From contig CP038113.1 in the NCBI GenBank assembly GCA_004519485.1, forward strand, positions 722,009 to 786,008: 64,000 nt of DNA, written 5' to 3'. The notes under the pieces are model-generated. The model had not been told where the DNA came from. It saw only the letters and a program-made list of their open reading frames with translations, and did no database searches. The DNA comes from Nannochloropsis oceanica (taxonomy: Eukaryota; Sar; Eustigmatophyceae; Eustigmatales; Monodopsidaceae). Of this stretch, positions 1-10,909 are shown in pieces (within the stretch, counting starts at the first letter, position 1; each line of letters opens with the position of its first letter). The position numbers and the translations under genes are program-made.

Positions 1-2336
1 CTTTCATGTTCAAGTTGACGTGCTTCTTCGTCTTCCCCCCCTTCTCCCCGTGGCTGTGGCGGTGGGTCGGTGTTTGGGATGGCGTCTGGCTCTGGCTCTC
101 CAGCCCGTCCTCCTCCTCCTCCTCGCCCTCCCCCCCTTCCTCGATGTCATGGAAGCGGGAGGAGGGTAGCTCCACACCCTTGCTGTCGGCCACGTCGCCG
201 CCTATAGCGGAGGGGTAGGTAGGTAGGGAGGGAGGGAGGGAGGGAGGGAGGGGAGGAGGAAAGAGAACGCGGGTCACCATCAGAGATCGACGAGAAATTC
301 TAAAAAAAATGAAAAAAGAGGGAGACTTTTTCTTGCCACCTCTCCTGTTTCTCTTCCCTCTCCTCCCTCCCTCCCTTCTTCCCTCCCTCCCTGCCTACCC
401 GAGGGGGACAGCAACGCTGTCGTCAGCCTGGGCGAGGCCAGTGGGCCTTCAGCCACGGGCGTGTGAGGACTATGATGATGATGGTGGTGGTGGTGGTGAT
501 GGTGGTGTCCATGCTTTCCTTCATGCTTATGTCCATGGCCTGAACAGCTGTCGCCATCCGCGTGTGTGTGGGAGGGACCCGCGTGCGCTGAGGGGGTGGT
601 GGGATGCGCGCTGCCACAGTCATGCCCGTGCCCGTGGCTATGACCGTGATGATGATGGCCGTGGCCCCCATGACCGGAATGAGGACAATTCCCTCCCACG
701 TGGTGATGATGCCCGCCGAAGAGGACCATACCTGCGCCAGGAGAAGGAGAAGGGAAGGAGGAAGAGAGGGGGGGGAGGGGGGGGGGGGGTGAGGGAGGGA
801 GGGAGGGAGGGAGGGAGGGAAGCAAGGCACGTACCGAGGGAGTTGAGGGCCAGGCCGGTGATACCCATATAGATCATGAAGGAGCTCGTCATGCGCTGGT
901 CCTCCATGCGGGCGCTGCCGAACTGGAGGGAGGGAGGGAGGAACGGAGGGAGAGGGAGGGAGGGAGGGAGGGAGGGAGGGAAGGACGGTCGAGTCAGACG
1001 TACAACAGGTAGATGAAGAAATAAAAACATGACAAAAGAAAAAGAAGAGAGTGCTCCTACCCCAAACCTCCCTCCCTCCCTCCCTCCCTCGACCGCCTCC
1101 TGCTCACCTTTGACCAGTCCAGCACCTGCTCGGCCGCCGACAGGATAATCTCCACGGCAATACCGAGGACGAAGGCGCAATTCACCAGGGCACCGATGAC
1201 TTCCGCACGACCCCAGCCGAACGTCGCCTTGTCATTAGGCCCTTTTTTTGCCAGGACTTGCGCCCACCACGCCGTGCCCAAAGCCATCACATCCGAGAGC
1301 ATGTGGAACGAGTCGGCACGCAGGGCCAGGGATCTGTCGTTGTTGTCGCGGGTAGGGTGTGTGAATGAGCCTTGGACGTTGGCGGTATCTGCAGTAGTGT
1401 CTATCAAGTGTAGGTCTCTCACGTACATTTGTGCATATGACCGTGTGTATATTGCATTCCCACGCCCGCCCTCCCGCCCTCCCGCCCTCCCGCCCTCCCG
1501 CCCTCCATCCCTCCCTCCCTTCCTCACCCCGTCACTACTGAGATGGCCAGCTCGGCCACCAGATACACGCTCGTGAGCAGCATCATGATGGCGAATGGCC
1601 GGCTCGGCCCACTCAACCACTTGTTCCTAAACGCCTCCCACTTCGTCATGGGCTTCCCCCCCACCATCGCCGCGTCTATGATGGCCTTGTGGTGGTGCGG
1701 GGAAAGAGTCTGCGTTGGGGCCTTAGGTGGAAGGGGATCCGCCAGTACGTAGTGCTGCTGCTGCTCATGTTGCTGCTTGTGCTGGTGGTAATGATGCCCG
1801 TGTTGATGGACTTCGGCCTTGCAGAGGTCGTCTGCGTGCGCGTGGCTACCCTGGCCGGAGCAGGCGTTGGGGGTGATCGATACGCTCTGTCTCCCTGTTT
1901 CCTTGTCCTCGGCCTCCGTCGAGTTGGCCGTGGCAGCGGACTCGTGGGTACGATGATGATGAGAGTGATGATGGTCGTGATGATGGTGTTCGTGCCCTCC
2001 ACGCCCGTGGTCGTGGCTACACCCACCTCCCTCCTTCTTGCTGCTGCTGCTGCTGATGCTGCTGCTGCTCTTGCTCTTCCCCGCCTCCTTCGAACCCTTG
2101 TCCTTCTTCCTTTTTTGCTTCCTGGCCGGGGCCGGCGTCAGGTAGTAAGATTGTTGAGGATGCATGAAGATTGGGAGGGTTGTGAGGGCAGCAAAGGCAG
2201 AAGGGGTCAAGGGCTCCAGGCCCACCCCGCTCTTGGGGCGTGGGTTGTTGGAGAGGGGGGGAGGTCGCTTCGAGGGGGATGAACAATTTGGTGCCCCGAC
2301 ATCCTCGCTGCTGCCGGTACCGCCCGTTTCAGGCAT
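1..2336 (-). CDS. CDF/ZnT-family zinc transporter, 3' end beyond the left edge
   Basis: This is a cation diffusion facilitator, which exports Zn2+ (or a similar metal) from the cytosol into an organelle or out of the cell in exchange for protons. Exons in gene order are about 2336-1528, 1333-1108, 922-835, 731-399 and 201-1, with consistent phases. The first exon starts at MPETGG and carries a His-rich stretch before a membrane segment (FAIMMLLTSVYLVAELAISV). The second has the family core SLALRADSFHMLSD with the metal-site H and D, then GWGRAEVIGALVN. Exon 4 is the long His/Gly loop expected between TM4 and TM5, with an uninterrupted run of 12 His. Exon 5 ends at NLNMK, where TM5 of the family begins, so TM5, TM6 and the cytosolic domain lie off the window. 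The His loops agree with zinc but do not prove specificity. The start is inferred; the frame stays open upstream without an ATG. Confidence 0.9.
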
Positions 2337-3655
2337 GTTGCTGCTGCGGGCGCGGTGCTGCTGGGTGCTGCTGGATGTTGCTGCCGGTGCTAGTGCTTCT
2401 GGCAAGTACGATGATCGTGTTCTTTTTTCGGGCTCTGCTGCTTTTCCGACGATTCTGACGCACACGCGAGGCCTACGAGCAGTCTGTCATTTGGAGGTGC
2501 AGAGTGGAAAGCAAGGGAGTGAGACAAGAGTGGCCAAGAAATGATGGCATACTTGCGCGACCATGACGCACTGCACTGCAACGAGTGGGGTCGGGAGAGC
2601 TTTATCCCCACGGCAACTCAACATCACACGATAGCACACGATTATTCATGCCAGCATAAAGATTCGTCTTCCGCCCCACACGTACACAGGCAGGCCCTGA
2701 GTGTAGGCAGCTACATGAAGGCTTTAAATCCTCCGCACGCGAGTTTTGGATCTCTTCTTTGTCTGGTGAGGAAATGAAGCAAGGCTCCGGCATGGACCGA
2801 CGAAGCGCTGCTGATCTTGCTTTTGCCTCATCACAAAGATCTTGTTGGATTGAAAGGAAAGCATCCGGTACCCGACCAGAGCGACCAAACCGCGCGCCTG
2901 GCCAAATAAATGGTACCTAAGACCTGGTTACTCAGGGGCACCAGACAGAAGGGTGAAAAGGGCCCTGTGTCACAGAAGGCGAAAATCAAGGGCAGGGCTC
3001 TACCCGAGAGCCCTGCCGTTACTAAGGAAGGCGATGGAGGATGGTGGGAGGGAGCAGCCGCGAGCTGTGTGGGCGCAAGTCCTGCGCTGCTTGGCAGAAT
3101 GAAATGGCTTATGTTCTTGTTCTTAGGAATAGCCTGTACAGGCCTCCCATTTTTCGTCATGTGTTCAGCACTCATCACGCATCCATGCCTTTTTATATCC
3201 CACCACCACACATCAACAACAGGAAGGCTTCGCGCATTCTGCGAGTGATGGTCGACCCTGCCAATGGCGCCGCTTCAGTTCCGGAGCCGACCGGCAAGAA
3301 AAAACAAGCAGCAGGAACAGGAGGAGAAGGAGGAAGAGGGGAAGGAGGAGGAAGAGGAGAAGGGAGCGGAAGAGGAGGAAGAGGGAAAGGAGGAGATGAA
3401 GGATTTTCAGCAAGCGGCAGCTCAAGGTATGTCATGACAATGGGGAGGTCTAGAGGAGGGATGGGTGGTCCCAGTCATTAAATCACACACGCTATCATCA
3501 GAATATGGGTGAATCTTTAGATGTTTCGATGTCCTGGAGGCTTAACGATGGTCCACACCGATCGATCTTCCGACAACAACGATCGATGTGATTCATCTCG
3601 AGGGGTGGGTAGAGCGATGGATACATAGTAATGTCAGTTTTGCTTACCTCCTTTT
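2337..3655. promoter_or_regulatory. Divergent intergenic region between zinc transporter and RPC4
   Basis: About 1.3 kb between the 5' ends of two divergent genes, presumably holding both promoters. It is mixed-composition DNA without the tetranucleotide repeats. The only notable frame starts at 3264 (MAPLQFRSRPARKNKQQ, then a Glu/Lys-rich run) and reaches a good donor (AAG|GTATGT near 3426). I found no downstream exon that joins in phase to RPC4, so it may be a leader exon, a tiny gene or chance. Confidence 0.4.
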
Positions 3656-5721
3656 ATGCACAATAGCGCGGCTGTCTCATCTCCTCCGCCCTCGGTACCT
3701 TGCAACCCCCCACCCACAATCACACTTGGCGGGGTCACCAAGAAAAAGGTGGGTGAGTGCGAAAGGAATATTTTTGCTTTCCTCCGTCACTTCTTCATGC
3801 CCTCTTGTCCCTTTTCTGCTTTTGTCACGTACGCATGCGCCGCATCAACCGCCTTTCCGACCCATCATTCTGTCCTGTTCGTTTGCCCTCCGATCCTCTG
3901 GTTCCCACTTGAGCCAGTGTTACCCTACCTACATCCTCCGTCCCTCTTTTCCTCCCTCTCTCTCTTCCTCCCTCAGTTCCAACCCCGCGCACCGCTTATC
4001 AAAAAGGAGCCCCCTTCGTTCTCCTCCTCCGACTCCTCCTACCCGTCTCCCTCCTCCCTGGCCACGACAAAATCTTCTTTTCGACGGGCCGGCGGAGGGG
4101 GGGAGAGGAACGGGGAGGGAAGCACTACGAGAGGAGGGCGGGGGGGAGGGCGAGGGAGAGGAAGGGCGGGTGGGCAGATCATGTCGACTGGGAGTGTATA
4201 TTTTTCGGGGGGGAATACGGCAGGAGGTGAAGGAGGAGAGAGGGGAGGAGGAGGGGGAGCGAAAGCAGCGGGAGGAAAGAAAGGTGGAGTTGTCGGTGAG
4301 GGCGAGGGAGGGGGAGGGCAAGGGATTGTGACGACGGATGGTAAGGGGAAGGATGCTGGCGATGCTGGCGGTGGTGGTGGAGGAGGCGGAGGATGCGAAG
4401 GAGAAGGGGGAAGGGGAAGGGGGGGTGGAGGAGGAGGGGAAGGAGGGGGAAATGGAGGGTGGATGGAGGGAAGGGAGGGGATGCCTGTGGAGTTGAAGGA
4501 GGGGGGGCAGGAGGTGTATGTAAGAGTCAAGGGAGAGATTGGAGTGGAAGAGCCGGTGAGGACAAGGAGGAGGACGAGGGGAGGGGGGTTCGGTGAGGAG
4601 GAGGGGATGGATGTGAGTGGTGAGGAAGCGGAGGAGGAAGAGGAGGAGGAAGAGGAGGAGGAAGGGAAGGAGGTAAGTAGTCTGGAAGGGGGGCGTACGG
4701 GGGGAAATGAGGGGCTTGTTCCTTCCAGTATCTTCCCTTGCCTCATCTCTGCGGTCACTGGCTTCCCCTCCCTCCCTCCCTCCCTCCCTCCCTCCCTCCC
4801 TCAGTCCGTCCTCCACGCCTCCCCTTGGCCCCCCACCATCACGGATCCTCTAGGTCCGGTGTCGGTGCACTTTGCCCCTCCCTCCGACGCCGCCCGCGCC
4901 GCCTTCGAGCTCTCTTCAGGACAGGCGTTGGAAGAGGGGGGAAGGGAGGGAGGGAGGGAGGGCCAGGACAGGGCAGGACACATCCCACCACTGGCGACCC
5001 TGGGCCACCGAGGAGCGGATTTCGTCTTTGTCCAACTGCCGAAGCGATTGCCGAACCTCGCAGGCCCCCTTTCAAATGGGGAGGCCCTGCCGTCCTCCCT
5101 CCCTCCCTCCCTCCCTCCCTCCCTGCCCCCCGTCAAAGTGGAAGGAGGTGTGCGCGGCCCTCCTTCCTCTTCTTCCTCCCTCCCTACCTCGGTTCCTCCC
5201 TCCTCCACCACTGCCCCCTCTCCAGTCACGGAGGGAGGGAGAGAGGGAGGGCAGGCCAGGGCTGTGAGGGTGAATCCCTTGACGACGATGGGCTCCGGGT
5301 ATCTTGGGAAGATCCGGGTGCACAAGAGCGGGCGGATGACATTCCACGCAGGTGGGGAGGGAGGGACGGACGGAAGGACGGATAGAGGGAGGGTGGGAGG
5401 GTTCAAATAGAAAGGTGGGAAAGTATCGTAGATGTTCTTGTTTGTGGACAAGATGGTTTATTCCTCCCTCCCTCCCTCCCTCCCTCCCTCCCTCCCTCCC
5501 TCCCTCCCTCACCCTCAGGCGACTCGGTGGTGTACGAAGTACAGCCAGGCTTACCGTGTTATTTCTCGCAGGAGGTGGCCACGCTGTGTCCTGAGACGCA
5601 GAAGCTGGCCGTGTTGGGGACAGTGAAGAAGAAGCTCGTGTGCTTGCCCGACTTTTCGGCGTCTTTGTTGGGGCGGCGGGAGGGCGCGGTGGGGGAAGGG
5701 GGAGGGGAGGAAAGTGGGTGA
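3656..5721 (+). CDS. RNA polymerase III subunit RPC4 (POLR3D/Rpc53)
   Basis: RPC4 works with RPC5 as the TFIIF-like heterodimer of nuclear RNA polymerase III, which makes tRNA and 5S rRNA. Four exons (about 3656-3748, 3977-4672, 4805-5351, 5519-5721) give about 512 residues. The N-terminus has TLGGVTKKK followed across the first intron by FQPRAPLIKKEP, matching the animal LGGVKKK...IKEEP region. A Gly/Arg tract then leads to QIMSTGSVYFSGG, the RPC4 conserved block. ADFVFVQLPKRLP and the C-terminal GYLGKIRVHKSGRMTFHAG, then LPCYFSQEVATL and VLGTVKKKLVCLPDF, are the diagnostic RPC4 C-terminal signature. Exon 3 contains in-frame (GGGA)n and (CCCT)n runs read as GREGG and LPPS repeats with no usable splice sites around them, so conserved coding sequence has absorbed the repeat typical of local introns. 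The middle is extremely Gly/Glu-rich. Confidence 0.9.
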
Positions 5722-6907
5722 GGAGGGGAGGAGAGGGGGGAGGAGGGGGAGGAGGAGGAAAGAGGAGGGAAAGGAGGGAGGGAAAGAAGAGTTGGAAGTC
5801 ACGGAGAATGAGGGAGGGTGCGTGGTGGTAGGAGAGGAGGATGAGGGAAGGGAAGGGAGGAGAAGAAAGTGGAGAACGAGGAAGAATCAGCTGCAGCATT
5901 TGTAGCAGCAGCAGCAGAAAGAAGAGCGGTAATAGATGGTGGATGGCGAAGGAGGTTGAGAAGGGATTAGTCATGTACATAGTCAGATAGGATGAGAGAG
6001 GCAGAGACAGATGGGGAGAGCGAGGCGAGAGAGGCAGAGGAATTAGGCCCCAAACGGACATTATTTATGACCGAGGCGTATCATCACGCAGGGTAAGACG
6101 AGCGTAAAGGAGGGAAATAGATGAATGAAAAATAAAAACTAGGCAAGCAATGCAAATGCGAATGCAGCCAAGGGAAATAGAGGGCGAAAGGGAGAGAGGG
6201 AGAGAGGCTCACATCCGGGTAAGAGGGTCAGAACAAAGAATGAAGCTCTCGAGCTTTTGATTTTGATCGCAGAAGTGCCAGGTCCATCTCTCGCATTCTC
6301 TCGTCTTCTTTCCCCTCCTCCCTCCATCCCTCCCTCCCTCCTTCCCTGCTTCCTTGTTCGCCTATGAGTGATGAGGGAAGGGTCACTCACAGCACCCTCC
6401 CTTTCTTTTTCGTAGGTTAATGAGATAAATTAATGACTTATTGAATTATCTCCAAACTAATAGTACAAGGAGGTGTCAATGAAAAAAAGTATCCCATATC
6501 TCTATCAATACGCGTCGATTGCTTCTTCTTGCCCTTCATCACGGACGCCTGGTCCCCTCGCAGGAGTCTTCTTCTCCTTCTTCTCCTTCTTCTCCTTCTT
6601 CTTCTTCTCTTTCTCCTCCCCATCCTCCTCCTCCTTCTTCTTCTTCTCCTTCTTCTGATCACCATCTTCTTCTTGAACTATTCCTCTCCTTCTGCTATAG
6701 TCTCCTTGCCCTATCACGGGATGCCTTCCTAGCCTCTCCACGCTCATCCTCCCTTTCCCTCACTCCATTCTACTCCCTCGCATACACACGCAAACACACA
6801 CACACACTCACTCACACAAACACACGCACAGACACTCATTTTAAATGCAGTTTAGGAGTGGAGGGAGAAACGAGAGGGGGGGAGGAGGGGAGGGAGGGAG
6901 GGGGCGT
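5722..6907. other. Convergent intergenic region, low complexity
   Basis: About 1.2 kb between two 3' ends. The left third is purine-rich (GGGAGG/GGAGGA). A (TTC/TCC)n pyrimidine tract lies at about 6567-6657 and a short (CA)n patch at about 6786-6830. Long frames here read only as Lys/Glu, Ser or Leu homopolymers, and I see no gene. Confidence 0.6.
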
Positions 6908-8869
<1,962 letters not shown>

Positions 8870-9765
8870 ATTTGGATAGGGCAGAAATCTGAAGTCCTGG
8901 TGGTAAGGTAGTCGTGTGTGCGTGTTGGGGCGTGTAGGAAGCGGAGGAGAGATGTGAGCGAGCGACGAGGAATAAAGTAGGAGACGACCATTCACACAAG
9001 GGGGGCAACGGCACTCGAGTATCGAGTTGCTGGCAGCTTGTGCAAGGGTGGCGGCAAAGTGCTCTGCGAACAAACAGGCAAAAAGGCACGTCCACACACA
9101 TATCACTCGGTGTAGTGGTGGTGATAAGAAAGGTGATTGTCGTGCCTTGTTCCATATGACGGCGACTCCAAAGCATACCCTCCATCCTCTTTCCTGTCCG
9201 TAGCAGTCTGCTTGGCACGATAAACGGGCGCGTTCACGTCTGTGCCTTCATAATTACTGTCGAGGTTTCATTTACACGCACACGCACACGGAGTTTCTCA
9301 TAGAGTTGAGTTGATTCTGATCTTCTCATCCGCCCGTGCTTCTTCTCCTTTCTGCCCCACTTTCGGAGCCAAAAGCTTCTGCACCGTACAGCAGAAATTA
9401 TTCTTGCTCCTCACTCCTTTCTTTCCTCTTTCTTCTCATCCAAAGTAAGCAAGAGACAAGTCCATGGCCATCTTCTTCTCATCCATCCTTCAAACCAACC
9501 TCCCTACCCTCTCCCACCAACAAGGCGAGAAATGCACACCAAACCAGAAGAGACTCGTACTGTGCAACCAAGGATTTTGGAGGAGTCTGAGTCTAAATGA
9601 CAAGCAGCAAATACAACGTCAGTGATTAGGTGCATGACCTCCATAGATAGCAGTCGTGTGGCAGGAGGAAGGCAAGGGACGACCCGTAGTCATCACTTGT
9701 GCGATCAAATAATCTGACATCTTTTTATTTGTACTTTAACATACCGTGTCCCTATATGCATGCAT
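8870..9765. promoter_or_regulatory. Region between adenylate kinase 5' end and the Rsa3-like gene 3' end
   Basis: About 0.9 kb. The right part of the adenylate kinase 5' region (to about 9220) may hold a leader exon on the minus strand. From about 9230 to 9765 I see no supported gene. Confidence 0.4.
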
Positions 9766-10527
9766 TCAGCGTTTTGACCCGTTGGGGCTTGCCTTCTTCA
9801 TCTTTTTCCTCTCGCTTTTTTTCTCCTGCTTTCTCTTCCTCTCTTTTTCATGCTCCTCCTCCTTCTCCTTCTCCTCCTCCTCCATTGGGGTCGCTCCACC
9901 CTCATCCCGATGGCGCTGCTGTTGCAGCTGCTGCTCCTCTTGTGATTGCTGCTGCTGTATCAATCGGCGCCGTCGCAAGTGCACAGGCTCCTTCGAGTCA
10001 CTTTCGCCTCCATCCTTTTCTGTTACGAACGAATCCCGGTAGACCCGCAACGCCTCCTCCTCCTCCCTCCCTCCCTCTCTCTCTCCCTCCCACAGCCCTT
10101 CCAACCCCTCCTCCAACATGGCAATGATCCCCTTCACATCTTCCTCCGAGCCATGAAACGAAGCATCTTGCCGCAGGGCGTCCAGCTCGTCCGCAAAGGC
10201 CTCCATCGCGTACGCCAGGTAGCCCTCCCTCAAACCTGCTCTCAGTCCCTCCCTCTCCGCCTTGGACGCCACCTCAGCGTCCTTGGCTTGCAGTGTGAGC
10301 TGGGAGGTATGTGAGGCCCAGAAATTGTCGATGTCTTTCTGGCAGTCACGTATTTGGGCCAGGAGAGAGGCAGGAGATGAGGTGGTGGAGGCAGGGCGGC
10401 AAGAGGCAGGGAGGAGTAAGGCGTTGGTTAATCTCCACAGCTTTTGTTGCAAGGCCAACAATTGCTCCTCGGGAGGGGGTAGGGGGCTTATGCTGCCGTC
10501 CGCGGCGTCGCTGATGAGAGCTGTCAT
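9766..10527 (-). CDS. Rsa3-like ribosome-assembly domain protein
   Basis: Single-exon frame of 253 residues from the first in-frame ATG. Residues about 96-141 (GLREGYLAYAMEAFADELDA, then LRQDASFHGSEEDVKGIIAM) follow the pattern of the short Rsa3 domain: aromatic-rich helix, F-x-D/E-D/E-L-D-x-L-R, a DASF turn, then a Leu-rich helix ending in EEG. Rsa3 is a yeast nucleolar factor for early 60S assembly. The N-terminal part (EEQLLALQQKLWRLTNALLL) looks coiled-coil. The C-terminus is strongly basic and Gln/Lys/Glu-rich (KERKRKQEKKSERKKMKK), which suits a nucleolar localisation signal. The family call rests on pattern memory over about 45 residues, so a generic helical nucleolar protein is the alternative. 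It is divergent from the F-box/LRR gene across about 380 bp. Confidence 0.55.
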   Translation of the reverse strand: MTALISDAADGSISPLPPPEEQLLALQQKLWRLTNALLLPASCRPASTTSSPASLLAQIRDCQKDIDNFWASHTSQLTLQAKDAEVASKAEREGLRAGLREGYLAYAMEAFADELDALRQDASFHGSEEDVKGIIAMLEEGLEGLWEGEREGGREEEEALRVYRDSFVTEKDGGESDSKEPVHLRRRRLIQQQQSQEEQQLQQQRHRDEGGATPMEEEEKEKEEEHEKERKRKQEKKSERKKMKKASPNGSKR

Positions 10528-10909
10528 ATGGGTTTGGCTGTAATCGGGTTGAGCGGGATGGAAGGCGAGGGGATGACGGGGGGGTGGGGAGGTCAAAAGG
10601 AGGATTTTATGGATTTCAGAGCATCTGAAGCAATCGAAGGGCTCCCTTCATAAATATCCCTACACGATACATAGGAACAACATGCAGAGCGCGATGCCTT
10701 AGAGGAGGCGGCGTGGTGGTCTTAGTGGCAGCGGCGGTCGTTTCTTGCCTGCTCCTTCGCTTTTTGACGTGGCCTATGATTTCTCGTGTTCTGCAGCCGT
10801 CTCTACTCGCTTCGCTCCACCGCACATGAAATACCCCCCGTCGCACTACATCTTTCACCCTCTTCCTCCACTACAAACATAGCGTATATATCTTGCCAGC
10901 TGTGGCAGC
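10528..10909. promoter_or_regulatory. Short bidirectional promoter region
   Basis: 382 bp separate the start codons of the Rsa3-like gene (-) and the F-box/LRR gene (+). No repeats or clear frames occur. It must hold both promoters unless the 5' UTRs are spliced. Confidence 0.5.

Noticed and set aside
309-872. Plus-strand frames opposite the His-rich exon
   Set aside because: Antisense shadow of the His/Gly loop of the zinc transporter, with no motif of its own.
638-1180. Minus frame rich in LPPSLPPS
   Set aside because: Translation of intronic (GGGA)n/(CCCT)n around the real transporter exons; the exons use other frames with conserved motifs.
3929-4816. Long minus frames of Pro/Ser opposite RPC4
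   Set aside because: Antisense of the Gly/Glu-rich RPC4 exon 2; RPC4 homology fixes the plus strand.
6438-6747. Lys/Glu or Arg-rich minus frames
   Set aside because: Direct translation of a (TTC)n/(TCC)n tract, with no splice context or homology.
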